A DNA stretch of 54,947 bases, from positions 1 to 54,947 of the forward strand of contig NZ_MKXB01000229.1 of assembly GCF_001865245.1 (NCBI RefSeq), given 5' to 3'. Positions 1 through 7,948 of the stretch are shown piece by piece. The position numbers and the translations under genes are program-made. The notes below the pieces were generated by a model, which was given only the letters and a program-made list of their open reading frames with translations, was not told the origin of the DNA and ran no database searches. The stretch comes from Streptomyces sp. CC53. Its GTDB lineage: Bacteria > Actinomycetota > Actinomycetes > Streptomycetales > Streptomycetaceae. Every line of letters begins with the position of its first letter. Positions within the stretch are counted from its first letter, which is position 1.

Positions 1-404
1 GCCCCGGGGCGGCCCCGAGGGCCGCGGGCGGCGGACCGTGCTGTCTCCGGCAGCGGGGCCGGGCGGCCTACCGCCCCGGGGCCGCCCGGGCGCGCAGGCA
101 CGGCGCCCGGGTCTGGGGTGGGTCAGGCGTAGGCGGCCGCGGGCCGGACGCCGACGCCGGCCCCCACGCGGCCGACGCGAAGGCCGGCGCGGGGGCGGCG
201 CGGGGGCGAGGGACGCCGCGGGGCAGGGGCGGGCACGACGCGAAGGCCACCAAGGAGGCAGGGCGCGCACGGAAGCGAAGCCGGTGCCCAGGCGGCGGCC
301 GCAGGCTCTCACGGGGAGGGGGAGGCGGGGGCCCGCATGGCGGGCGAGCCGCTCCGGGGCCGGTGCACCCGGGCACCCGGCGCCGCCCCGTGCCCCACCG
401 CGGC
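1..404. other. Intergenic, no gene recognised
   Basis: This extremely GC-rich stretch lies downstream of the minus-strand acyl-CoA synthetase. Open frames on both strands are Arg/Pro/Gly-rich and look like composition artefacts. A 12-nt inverted repeat (GCCCCGGGGCGG at 1-12, its complement at 72-83) could form a stem-loop. I see no promoter, RNA gene or conserved protein. Confidence 0.5.
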
Positions 405-2294
405 TCAGGCCTCGCGGGCGCCCTCGTACATCTCCTCGATCAGGGCCTTGTACTCCCGCTCCACGACCGGCCGCTTCAGCTTCAGGCTCGGGGTGAGCTC
501 GCCGTGCTCGACGTCGAGGTCGCGCGGAAGGAGCCGGAACTTCTTGATCGTCTGCCAGCGCTGCAGGTTGCCGTTGAGCCGGTCCACGTACCCCTGCACC
601 ATGTCCTTCACCTGCTGGGTCGCGACGAGCTCGGCGTAGGGCCTGCCGCCGAGCCCGTGCTCGGTTGCCCAGCCCGTCAGCGCGGCCTCGTCGAGCGCGA
701 TGAGGGCGGTGCAGTAGTTCCGGTCGGCGCCGAGGACGACGATGTTGGAGACGAAGGGGCAGACCGCCTTGAACGAGCCCTCGATCTCGGTCGGCGCGAC
801 GTACTTGCCGCCGGAGGTCTTGAACAGGTCCTTCTTGCGGTCGGTGATCCTGAGGTAGCCGTCGGCGGACAGCTCGCCGATGTCACCCGTGTGGAACCAG
901 CCGTCCGGCTCCAGCACCTCCGCCGTCTTCTCCGGCAGCTTGTGGTAGCCCTGCATGATGCCGGGGCCGCGCAGCAGGACCTCGCCGTCGTCGGCGATGC
1001 GGACCTCGCACCCCGGCAGCGGCTTGCCGACGGTGCCGGTGCGGTACGCCTCGCCCGGGTTGACGAAGCTGGCGGCACTGGACTCGGTGAGGCCGTAGCC
1101 CTCCAGGATGTGGATGCCGGCTCCGGAGAAGAAGTACCCGATCTCCGGCGCCAGCGCGACGGAGCCGGAGATGGCGGCGCGCAGCCGCCCGCCGAAGGCC
1201 TCGCGCAGCTTGGAGTAGACGAGGGCGTCGGCGACCTTGTGCTTGGCGGTGAGGGCGAAGGGGGCCGTCGCCTTGCCGGTGCGGCGGTAGCTGTCCTGGG
1301 TGGCCTTGGCGTACTCGCGGGCGACGCCCGCGGCCCACTGGAAGATCTTGTACTTGGCGGGACCGCCGGCGCGGGCCTTGGCGGCGACGCCGTTGTACAC
1401 CTTCTCGAAGATGCGCGGGACGGCCGCCATGTAGGTCGGCTGAACCACCGGCAGGTTCTCGATGATCTTGTCGATGCGGCCGTCGACGGCCGTGACGTGG
1501 CCGACCTCGATCTGGCCGGAGAGCAGCACCTTCCCGAAGACGTGGGCGAGGGGCAGCCACAGGTACTGCACGTCGTCCTCGCGGACGAGCCCGGTCGCGG
1601 CGATGGCCTTGGCCATGTACGACCAGTTGTCGTGCGGGAGGCGCACGCCCTTGGGGCGGCCGGTGGTGCCGGAGGTGTAGATGAGGGTGGCGAGCTGGTC
1701 GGAGCTGATCGCGGCGACGCGCTCCTTCACCGCCTCGGGGTGCTTCTCCAGGTACGCCTTGCCTCGGCGCTCCAGCTCGTCGAGGCCGACGACCCAGTCC
1801 TCCGGGTCCCCCTCTGCGGGTGCGGCGTCGGCCGCGTCGATCACCACGACGTGGCGGAGGTCCGGCAGGTCGGCGCGGCGCTCGCGGGCCTTGGCGAGCT
1901 GGGCGGCGTCCTCGGCGATGAGGACGCGGCTCTCGGAGTCGGAGAGGATGAACGCCGACTCGTCGGCGTTCGTCTGCGGGTACACGGTGGTCGTGGCGGC
2001 GCCCGCGCACATGATGGCGAGGTCGCTGAGGATCCACTCCACGCGGGTGCCGGAGGCGAGGGCCACGCGCTCCTCGGGCTGCACGCCGAGGTCCACGAGG
2101 CCGGCGGCGAGGGCGTAGACGCGGTCGGCGGCCTGGCCCCAGCTCAGCGACTTCCAGGCGTCGGGGCCCTGGCCGGACGCGGCCGGTACCGGGTAGCGGA
2201 AGGCTTCCGCGTCCGGGGTCCGCGCCACGCGCTCAAGGAAGAGGGTCGCCACGGAGGGCGGCCGGTTCTCGATCTGGGTCTGGGTGTCGCTCAC
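405..2294 (-). CDS. Long-chain fatty acid-CoA ligase (AMP-forming)
   Basis: This is a 629-residue member of the ANL superfamily, which activates a fatty acid with ATP to an acyl-adenylate and then to acyl-CoA. The AMP-binding P-loop (YTSGTTGRPKG, about residues 206-216), the GYGLTES motif in the middle and the C-terminal hinge and lid (DGWFHTGDIGE, then ITDRKKDLFKTSGGKY) are all present in order. Length is normal for FadD15/eukaryotic-type long-chain ligases. The ATG is preceded by GGAGG at a good distance. It is a single gene with its own upstream region; a palindrome at 2401-2418 may be an operator. The exact chain length handled cannot be read from sequence. It probably acts at the inner membrane face in fatty acid uptake, degradation or lipid remodelling. 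Confidence 0.93.
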   Translation of the reverse strand: MSDTQTQIENRPPSVATLFLERVARTPDAEAFRYPVPAASGQGPDAWKSLSWGQAADRVYALAAGLVDLGVQPEERVALASGTRVEWILSDLAIMCAGAATTTVYPQTNADESAFILSDSESRVLIAEDAAQLAKARERRADLPDLRHVVVIDAADAAPAEGDPEDWVVGLDELERRGKAYLEKHPEAVKERVAAISSDQLATLIYTSGTTGRPKGVRLPHDNWSYMAKAIAATGLVREDDVQYLWLPLAHVFGKVLLSGQIEVGHVTAVDGRIDKIIENLPVVQPTYMAAVPRIFEKVYNGVAAKARAGGPAKYKIFQWAAGVAREYAKATQDSYRRTGKATAPFALTAKHKVADALVYSKLREAFGGRLRAAISGSVALAPEIGYFFSGAGIHILEGYGLTESSAASFVNPGEAYRTGTVGKPLPGCEVRIADDGEVLLRGPGIMQGYHKLPEKTAEVLEPDGWFHTGDIGELSADGYLRITDRKKDLFKTSGGKYVAPTEIEGSFKAVCPFVSNIVVLGADRNYCTALIALDEAALTGWATEHGLGGRPYAELVATQQVKDMVQGYVDRLNGNLQRWQTIKKFRLLPRDLDVEHGELTPSLKLKRPVVEREYKALIEEMYEGAREA

Positions 2295-2400
2295 GGCGTC
2301 CTCCGGTGGGCCTGGGGCAGGACCGCTGACTGGGGCGGGGGCGGCGGCTCTGGCTCCGCACCACGCGCTGTCGTGCTGTCGGCGTACTGTTCGACCGGCT

Positions 2401-2418
2401 GTTTAACTCGCGAGTAAC
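2401..2418. promoter_or_regulatory. Palindromic operator candidate upstream of the acyl-CoA ligase
   Basis: The core ACTCGCGAGT (2406-2415) is a perfect 10-bp palindrome flanked by TTA on the left and AAC on the right. It sits about 110 bp upstream of the acyl-CoA ligase start. The symmetry suits a TetR-type repressor, often used for fatty-acid genes, but no regulator gene is nearby. The same 10-mer recurs at 36351-36360. Apart from this and the lepA hairpin, the 347-bp gap 2295-2641 shows no gene. Confidence 0.4.
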
Positions 2419-2591
2419 CGCGAGCGGGATCAGGTTAGAGCGCTCCGCCCCGCCACGTAAGGGTCTGTGGACGCCTGGTTCATACCCGGTTCATAACGAG
2501 TGTGGCGCGGCGGCGAGAAGACGGAAGCGCCCGTCCGCCATCCGAACGAGCGCCTCCGCTTCTCTACCGGCCAGTACGGCCCGGTTCCGGT

Positions 2592-2618
2592 CCGCCGCGG
2601 CCCCTGGGGCCGCGGCGG
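2592..2618 (-). terminator. Terminator hairpin downstream of lepA
   Basis: CCGCCGCGGCCCC is followed almost at once by its complement GGGGCCGCGGCGG. It begins 24 nt past the lepA stop codon. There is no clear U-tract, which is usual in streptomycete terminators. Confidence 0.55.
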
Positions 2619-2641
2619 CCGGTGCCGGGCGCGCCGGGCCG

Positions 2642-4510
2642 CTACTTCTTGCTCTTGCCTGCGGACTCGTCGCTGGACAGCACCGCGATGAAGGCCTCCT
2701 GCGGGACCTCCACGGAGCCGACCATCTTCATCCGCTTCTTGCCTTCCTTCTGCTTCTCCAGCAGCTTGCGCTTACGGGAGATGTCACCGCCGTAGCACTT
2801 GGCGAGGACGTCCTTGCGGATGGCACGGATGGTCTCGCGGGCGATGACCCGCGAACCGATGGCCGCCTGCACCGGCACCTCGAACGCCTGCCGCGGGATG
2901 AGCTCCTTGAGCTTGGCGACGAGCCGCACGCCGTACGCGTACGCCTGGTCCTTGTGGGTGATCGCGGAGAACGCGTCCACCTTGTCGCCGTGCAGCAGGA
3001 TGTCGACCTTGACGAGGGAGCTGTTCTGCTCGCCGGTGGGCTCGTAGTCCAGCGAGGCGTAGCCGCGCGTCTTGGACTTCAGCTGGTCGAAGAAGTCGAA
3101 GACGATCTCCGCGAGGGGCAGTGTGTAGCGGATCTCGACCCGGTCCTCGGAGAGGTAGTCCATGCCGAGGAGGGTGCCCCGGCGGGTCTGGCAGAGCTCC
3201 ATGATCGAACCGATGAACTCGGAGGGCGCGAGGATCGTGGCGCGCACGACCGGCTCGTACACCTCGCTGATCTTGCCCTCGGGGAACTCGCTCGGGTTGG
3301 TGACGACGTGCTCGGTGCCGTCCTCCATGACGACCCGGTACACCACGTTCGGGGCGGTGGCGATCAGGTCGAGGCCGAACTCCCGCTCCAGGCGTTCCCG
3401 GATCACGTCGAGGTGCAGCAGGCCGAGGAAGCCCACGCGGAAGCCGAAGCCGAGCGCCGCGGACGTCTCCGGCTCGTAGACCAGCGCCGCGTCGTTGAGC
3501 TGCAACTTGTCCAGCGCGTCGCGCAGCTCCGGGTAGTCGGAGCCGTCGAGCGGGTAAAGGCCGGAGAACACCATCGGCTTGGGGTCCTTGTAGCCGCCGA
3601 GCGCCTCGGTGGCGCCCTTCGACTGGCTGGTGATGGTGTCACCGACCTTGGACTGGCGGACGTCCTTCACACCGGTGATGAGGTAGCCCACCTCGCCGAC
3701 GCCGAGGCCGTCGGCGGCGAGCATCTCCGGGGAGTTCGTGCCGATCTCCAGCAGCTCGTGGGTGGCGCCGGTCGACATCATCCTGATGCGCTCGCGCTTG
3801 TTGAGCTTGCCGTCGACGACCCGGACGTACGTCACGACGCCGCGGTAGGAGTCGTACACCGAGTCGAAGATCATCGCGCGGGCGGGCGCGTCGGCGACGC
3901 CGACCGGGGCGGGGACCTCCCGGACGACCTTGTTGAGCACCGCGTCGACGTTGAGGCCGGTCTTGGCGGAGACGCGCAGCACGTCCTCCGGGTCGCAGCC
4001 CACGAGGTTCGCGAGCTCCTCGGCGAACTTCTCCGGCTGCGCGGCCGGAAGGTCGATCTTGTTGAGGACCGGGATGATCGTGAGGTCGTTCTCCATCGCC
4101 AGGTACAGGTTGGCGAGGGTCTGCGCCTCGATGCCCTGCGCGGCGTCGACCAGCAGGATCGTCCCCTCGCACGCGGCGAGCGAACGCGACACCTCGTACG
4201 TGAAGTCCACGTGGCCCGGGGTGTCGATCATGTTGAGGATGTGGGTCTTCCCCTGGTGCTCGCCCTCGGTGGGCGCCCAGGGAAGACGGACGGCCTGGGA
4301 CTTGATCGTGATGCCGCGCTCGCGCTCGATGTCCATGCGATCGAGGTACTGGGCGCGCATCTGCCGCTGCTCGACCACACCGGTGAGCTGGAGCATCCGG
4401 TCGGCGAGAGTCGACTTGCCGTGGTCGATGTGCGCGATGATGCAGAAGTTGCGGATCAGCGCCGGGTCGGTACGGCTCGGCTCGGGCACGTGGCTGGGGG
4501 TCGCGGGCAC
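2642..4510 (-). CDS. lepA: Elongation factor 4 (LepA) GTPase
   Basis: LepA is a translational GTPase that binds the ribosome and influences initiation and back-translocation under stress. The 622-residue protein has the G1 loop AHIDHGKST (about 26-34), switch II DTPGHVDFTYEV, and NKIDLPAA as the G4 motif. It continues through domains II, III and V to the LepA-specific C-terminal domain rich in Lys/Arg (AKCYGGDISRKRKLLEKQKE). A GTG start at 4510 with AGGA upstream gives the normal length. It is divergent from rpsT, a conserved actinobacterial arrangement. The intergenic 4511-4736 carries the rpsT promoter and probably that of lepA. Confidence 0.98.
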   Translation of the reverse strand: MPATPSHVPEPSRTDPALIRNFCIIAHIDHGKSTLADRMLQLTGVVEQRQMRAQYLDRMDIERERGITIKSQAVRLPWAPTEGEHQGKTHILNMIDTPGHVDFTYEVSRSLAACEGTILLVDAAQGIEAQTLANLYLAMENDLTIIPVLNKIDLPAAQPEKFAEELANLVGCDPEDVLRVSAKTGLNVDAVLNKVVREVPAPVGVADAPARAMIFDSVYDSYRGVVTYVRVVDGKLNKRERIRMMSTGATHELLEIGTNSPEMLAADGLGVGEVGYLITGVKDVRQSKVGDTITSQSKGATEALGGYKDPKPMVFSGLYPLDGSDYPELRDALDKLQLNDAALVYEPETSAALGFGFRVGFLGLLHLDVIRERLEREFGLDLIATAPNVVYRVVMEDGTEHVVTNPSEFPEGKISEVYEPVVRATILAPSEFIGSIMELCQTRRGTLLGMDYLSEDRVEIRYTLPLAEIVFDFFDQLKSKTRGYASLDYEPTGEQNSSLVKVDILLHGDKVDAFSAITHKDQAYAYGVRLVAKLKELIPRQAFEVPVQAAIGSRVIARETIRAIRKDVLAKCYGGDISRKRKLLEKQKEGKKRMKMVGSVEVPQEAFIAVLSSDESAGKSKK

Positions 4511-4630
4511 GCAGGGTCCTGATTCTCGAGACGCCTGGCAGGCTCGCCGGGGTCTCTGCTCGGTCTACTCGGGTCTACGTCGGGTCGATGATGGCTTCCA
4601 TGGTCCCACGGCCGGGGACCGGCACACGGT

Positions 4631-4660
4631 TTGGGCCGCCATGAGGGCTGCTGGTAGCTT
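4631..4660 (+). promoter_or_regulatory. Candidate rpsT promoter
   Basis: TTGGGC (4631-4636), an 18-nt spacer and TAGCTT (4655-4660) resemble a housekeeping sigma factor promoter. It would give a 5' leader of about 70 nt before rpsT, enough for the translational autocontrol known for S20 in other bacteria. Confidence 0.5.
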
Positions 4661-4736
4661 AGGTAGCTGTGTCTCGTGCCCCCTCTCAGCACGGGACGTG
4701 ATCGAAGAATCCTTACGAACCTGAAAAGGCTCTTTC

Positions 4737-5003
4737 GTGGCGAACATCAAGTCCCAGATGAAGCGGATCAAGACGAACGAGAAGGCGCGCCTGCGTAACA
4801 AGGCCGTCAAGTCGTCGCTCAAGACCGCGCTCCGCAAGGCCCGTGAGGCTGCTGCTTCCGGCGACGTCGAGAAGGCCACCGTGGCCGCTCGCGAGGCCGC
4901 CCGCAAGCTCGACAAGGCCGTCTCCAAGGGTGTCATCCACAAGAACCAGGCCGCCAACAAGAAGTCGGCGATCGCTTCCCAGGTTGCCTCCCTGCAGGGC
5001 TGA
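4737..5003 (+). CDS. rpsT: 30S ribosomal protein S20
   Basis: This is a small basic primary-binding protein of 16S rRNA. The 88 residues match the S20 family from end to end (N-terminal MANIKSQMKRIKTNEKARLR, C-terminal helix with HKNQAANKKSA). It starts with GTG, with AAAAGG 7-12 nt upstream. It is monocistronic, divergent from lepA, and followed 12 nt after its stop by a small hairpin. Confidence 0.98.
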   Translation: MANIKSQMKRIKTNEKARLRNKAVKSSLKTALRKAREAAASGDVEKATVAAREAARKLDKAVSKGVIHKNQAANKKSAIASQVASLQG

Positions 5004-5014
5004 GCACTGAACCC

Positions 5015-5032
5015 TCCGGGGGCTACCCCGGA
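5015..5032 (+). terminator. rpsT terminator hairpin
   Basis: TCCGGGG-GCTA-CCCCGGA is a perfect 7-bp stem with a 4-nt loop starting 12 nt after the rpsT stop codon. Confidence 0.55.
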
Positions 5033-5139
5033 ACCGGCGCCCACCCCACGGGCCGACGCCCCGGGGTGACCGACCGGACGACTTGATCGCCGGACGGGGT
5101 CCAGCGGGCCCTCTCAACCACGCTCCCGACCGGCACCCC

Positions 5140-5182
5140 GAGCCCGTACGCGGCCTGCGTTCGCCACGCGGGTACGGGCTCA
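5140..5182. repeat. Inverted repeat in the rpsT-holA gap
   Basis: GAGCCCGTAC (5140-5149) and GTACGGGCTC (5173-5182) form a perfect 10-bp stem around a 23-nt loop. It is immediately followed by the hairpin at 5195-5244. It may be part of a transcription end or a small structured RNA. Confidence 0.4.
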
Positions 5183-5194
5183 GCATCGTGAACC

Positions 5195-5244
5195 GAAGGC
5201 CCCGTCGGCCGCTCCTTCCCCAGGACGGCCGGCGGGGCCTTCGG
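5195..5244. terminator. Strong hairpin, likely bidirectional terminator
   Basis: The 18-nt arms CGAAGGCCCCGTCGGCCG and CGGCCGGCGGGGCCTTCG pair throughout with one G-U wobble and a 14-nt loop. The hairpin lies about 190 nt after rpsT, so it may end readthrough or an unseen small transcript. Confidence 0.45.
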
Positions 5245-5260
5245 CATGCCGGAAACCCGC

Positions 5261-5461
5261 TCTCGGAAGGCCCGCACGGCCGGCGGGCGGGCTTCTCCGG
5301 TGCGGCCGCTCACGCGTGCAGGACCGTGCCCGGCGGCTGAGGGTGAAGCGGTCACGCCCGCTCTCGAAGGCCCGCACGGCCGGTGGGCCGGCCTCTCCGG
5401 TGCGGCCGCTCACGTGTGCAGGACCGTGCCCGGCGGCTGAGGGTGAGGCGGTCACGCCCGC
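5261..5461. repeat. Tandem duplication, two ~100-bp units
   Basis: A unit beginning CTCTCG(G)AAGGCCCGCACGG and ending GCGGTCACGCCCG occurs at 5261-5361 (101 nt) and again at 5362-5461 (100 nt), with only scattered substitutions and one indel. No frame across it looks coding. It is part of the 952-bp gene-free interval 5004-5955. Confidence 0.85.
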
Positions 5462-5784
5462 ACACCGCCGACCGGAGCGTCGACGGGCCGGGCAGATGGT
5501 GAGGGGCGGGGCCGGCCGCTCACGGCGGCCGGGGCGACGTGAGGCAGGACGGTGGGACGCTTCGCCCCTGGGCCGGTGGGCGGGCGGGGCGGGGGCTGGG
5601 ACGAGGCTCTTCGGTGCACCGGCTGGCGGCCGGGACTGCGGGGCGGAGCGCGGCGGAACGGGTCAACGGGCGGGCTGCACCGCGGGCGGCCTGGGGGCGG
5701 GACCACCGCGAGGGCACCGGGGCACGGCGCCGGCAGGGCGGCCCAGGCACCACCCGGCGCGGGGCTGCCGGTGCCGTTGAGGGA

Positions 5785-5916
5785 CCACCCGGCACGCAGA
5801 GGCGACGGTGCCACCCGGGGCCCACCCGGCACGCAGAGCCGATGCTGCCACCCAGGAACCACCCGGCACGCAGAGCCGATGCTGCCACCCAGGAACCACC
5901 CGGCACGCAGAGCCGA
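5785..5916. repeat. 37-bp tandem repeat array, four copies
   Basis: CCACCCGGCACGCAGAG recurs at 5785, 5822, 5859 and 5896, exactly 37 bp apart. Copies two and three are identical across the whole unit, including GCCGATGCTGCCACCCAGGAA. A degenerate fifth copy lies near 5750. The period is not a multiple of three and no spacers differ, so it is neither coding nor CRISPR. It lies just downstream of the holA stop at 5956. Confidence 0.85.
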
Positions 5917-5955
5917 GCTGCCGGTGGGCGCGCCGGGGACGCCCGGCGCGGGGGG

Positions 5956-6939
5956 TCAGCGGCGGGAGCGTGCCGCGCGGGCGATCGCGACGACGGCCTT
6001 CTCCAACGCGTACTCGGGATCGTCGCCGCCTCCCTTGACGCCCGCGTCCGCCTCCGCGACGGCCAGCAGCGCCGCGGCGACACCGTCGGGTGTCCAGCCG
6101 CGCATCTGCTGCCGTACACGGTCGATCTTCCAGGGGGGCATCCCCAGTTCGCGAGCCAGATCGGCGGGGCGGCCGCCTCGGGCCGACGACAGCTTTCCGA
6201 TGGCCCGCACGCCCTGGGCGAGCGCGCTGGTAATCATCACGGGTGCCACCCCGGTCGCGAGCGACCACCGCAGTGCCTCCAGCGCCTCCGCGGCGCGGCC
6301 TTCGACCGCGCGGTCCGCGACGTTGAAGCTGGACGCCTCGGCGCGACCCGTGTAGTACCGCCCGACGACGGCCTCGTCAATGGTGCCGTCCACATCCGCG
6401 GTGAGCTGGGCCACGGCGGAGGCGAGTTCCCTCAGGTCGCTGCCGACCGAGTCCACCAGTGCCTGGCACGCCTCGGGGGTGGCCGACCTGCCGAGCGTCC
6501 GGAACTCCTGCCGCACGAACGTCAGTCGCTCCCCCGGCTTGGTGGTCTTCGGGCACGCGACCTCACGGGCCCCAGCCTTGCGGGCCGCGTCCAGCAGCCC
6601 CTTGCCCTTGGCGCCGCCGGGATGCAGCAGCACCAGCGTGATCTCCTCCAGCGGCGCCGCGAGATACGCCTTCACGTCCTTGACCGTGTCCGCCGACAGG
6701 TCCTGGGCGTTGCGCACGACCAGCACCTTGCGCTCGGCGAACAGTGACGGGCTCGTCAGCTCCGCGAGCGTGCCCGGCTGCAGCTGGTCGGCGGTGAGGT
6801 CCCGCACGTCGGTGTCGGCGTCCGCGGCGCGGGCCGCCGCCACCACCTGCTGAACGGCGCGGTCCAGGAGCAGGTCCTCCTGGCCCACCGCGAGCGTGAC
6901 GGGGGCGAGGGGATCGTCTGTCGTCTTCTTGCTGGCCAT
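5956..6939 (-). CDS. holA: DNA polymerase III subunit delta
   Basis: HolA opens the beta sliding clamp within the clamp-loader complex. The 327-residue protein has the family layout: N-terminal segment LAPVTLAVGQEDLLLDRAV, then ERKVLVVRNAQDL, ITLVLLHPGG and a helical C-terminal collar domain (YTGRAEASSFNVADRAVEG onward). I chose ATG 6939 because MASKKTTDDPLAPVTL matches the usual N-terminus. ATG 6951, four codons upstream, has a better GGTGGGG ribosome site and is an alternative. Its position near comEA/comEC is conserved in actinomycetes. Confidence 0.94.
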   Translation of the reverse strand: MASKKTTDDPLAPVTLAVGQEDLLLDRAVQQVVAAARAADADTDVRDLTADQLQPGTLAELTSPSLFAERKVLVVRNAQDLSADTVKDVKAYLAAPLEEITLVLLHPGGAKGKGLLDAARKAGAREVACPKTTKPGERLTFVRQEFRTLGRSATPEACQALVDSVGSDLRELASAVAQLTADVDGTIDEAVVGRYYTGRAEASSFNVADRAVEGRAAEALEALRWSLATGVAPVMITSALAQGVRAIGKLSSARGGRPADLARELGMPPWKIDRVRQQMRGWTPDGVAAALLAVAEADAGVKGGGDDPEYALEKAVVAIARAARSRR

Positions 6940-7003
6940 CGGCACCAGCATCGCACGCCCCACCGACACCCGGCCGCCGCCCGCCGGCGGGCACCCCCGT
7001 CCG

Positions 7004-7276
7004 CTACTCCGCCTCGCGCCAGCCATCCCACTCGGCGACGAAGTCGTGCAGCTCACCGGGGACGAGCCGGCCGTCCGGGTCCTCGACGACGACCAGCCAC
7101 TGGGCGTCCTCGGCGTCGTCCTCCCCCGCCAGGGCGTCCCTCACCAGCTGTGGTTCCTCATTGAGCGCGTAACGCTCGACGAGTGCCTCGGCCACCTCCT
7201 CGGCCGCGTCGCGGTCCGGCAGGACCAGCACGTGCCGCAGCTCCGCGGCGTCCCTGTCGTCGTACTCATCGTTCAC
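7004..7276 (-). CDS. Small acidic protein of unknown function
   Basis: The 90-residue protein is strongly acidic and contains LRHVLVLPDRDAAEEVAEAL and QWLVVVEDPDGRLVPGEL. This alternation of strand, helix and strand suggests a compact alpha/beta fold. It has no Cys and no membrane segment. The GTG at 7276 follows GGTGG. It lies just upstream of holA on the same strand (64-nt gap) and may be cotranscribed. I do not recognise a function; the coding call rests on codon bias and on its bounded length between the neighbours. Confidence 0.75.
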   Translation of the reverse strand: MNDEYDDRDAAELRHVLVLPDRDAAEEVAEALVERYALNEEPQLVRDALAGEDDAEDAQWLVVVEDPDGRLVPGELHDFVAEWDGWREAE

Positions 7277-7467
7277 GCCACCATTGTGAGACCCTCTCGT
7301 ATCGACCGGATGTCCAGGTGGGGCCGCAGCAGTGCACCACCGGTACCGACTCCCGCCCGCCCCGGCGCCACGGCCGGCACCGCGGCCTGATGCAGCACGC
7401 CGGTACGGCGGGACCTGGTACCGAAGACCTCCGTCCGCGGCCCGAGGCGCTGCGGGGCACCACTCGC

Positions 7468-7473
7468 TAGCGT
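7468..7473 (+). promoter_or_regulatory. -10 box TAGCGT, leaderless start
   Basis: TAGCGT ends 7 nt before the ATG at 7481. No Shine-Dalgarno lies between, so transcription would start at or next to the start codon. Confidence 0.45.
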
Positions 7474-7480
7474 CGTGATC

Positions 7481-7948
7481 ATGACCAGTGACGCACCGTC
7501 CTTCCCCACCGCCCGCAGCCGTGAGCAGCGCAGGCGGGATGTTCTTCATCGACTGGAACACGACGACGACCTGTGGGTGGCGACCTCCTCGGCGGCCGGC
7601 GAACCCCTCCTCATCCCGCTGTCGTTCCTGTGGCACGACGGCACGCTGCTGATGAGCACCCGGCGCACCACGCCGACCGCCCGCAACCTCACCCCGCGCG
7701 GCCGGGTCCGGCTGAGTCTCGGTCACACCCGGGACGTCGTGCTGCTCGACGGGGACGCGCACGCCGTCGAAGGCCGTGACCTGGACAGCTCGGCGGCGGA
7801 CGCGTTCGCGGCCAAGCTCGGCTGGGACCCCCGCGAGCGGGAACCGTGGATCTATCTGCGGGTGGCGCTGCGGACGGTGAAGGCCTGGCGCGAGGAGAAC
7901 GAGTTGGCTGGCCGACTGCTGATGCGCGACGGCGTCTGGCTGGCGTGA
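7481..7948 (+). CDS. Pyridoxamine 5'-phosphate oxidase-family protein
   Basis: The 155-residue protein has the split-barrel flavin-binding layout: DLWVATSSAAGEPLLIPLSF, then the strand TLLMSTRRTTPTARNL, VRLSLGHTRDVVLLDGDA and a C-terminal YLRVALRTVKAWREENEL. Members bind FMN or F420 and reduce small substrates; the cofactor cannot be decided here. I place the start at ATG 7481; a GTG two codons upstream (7475) is also possible. Its last 260 bp are antisense to the open frame that continues from comEC. Confidence 0.85.
   Translation: MTSDAPSFPTARSREQRRRDVLHRLEHDDDLWVATSSAAGEPLLIPLSFLWHDGTLLMSTRRTTPTARNLTPRGRVRLSLGHTRDVVLLDGDAHAVEGRDLDSSAADAFAAKLGWDPREREPWIYLRVALRTVKAWREENELAGRLLMRDGVWLA

Noticed and set aside
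2954..4522. Long open frame on the strand opposite lepA
   Set aside because: Composition is an antisense shadow (Val/Asp/Glu/Arg/His-rich) of the well-matched lepA gene; such frames are common at this GC content.
5785..5916. CRISPR array
   Set aside because: Units are adjacent without distinct spacers, only four copies exist, and no cas genes are in the window.
5539..6747. Plus-strand frames through the 37-bp repeats and opposite holA
   Set aside because: The repeat period is not a multiple of three, the protein is Arg/Gly/Pro noise, and holA on the other strand is convincing.
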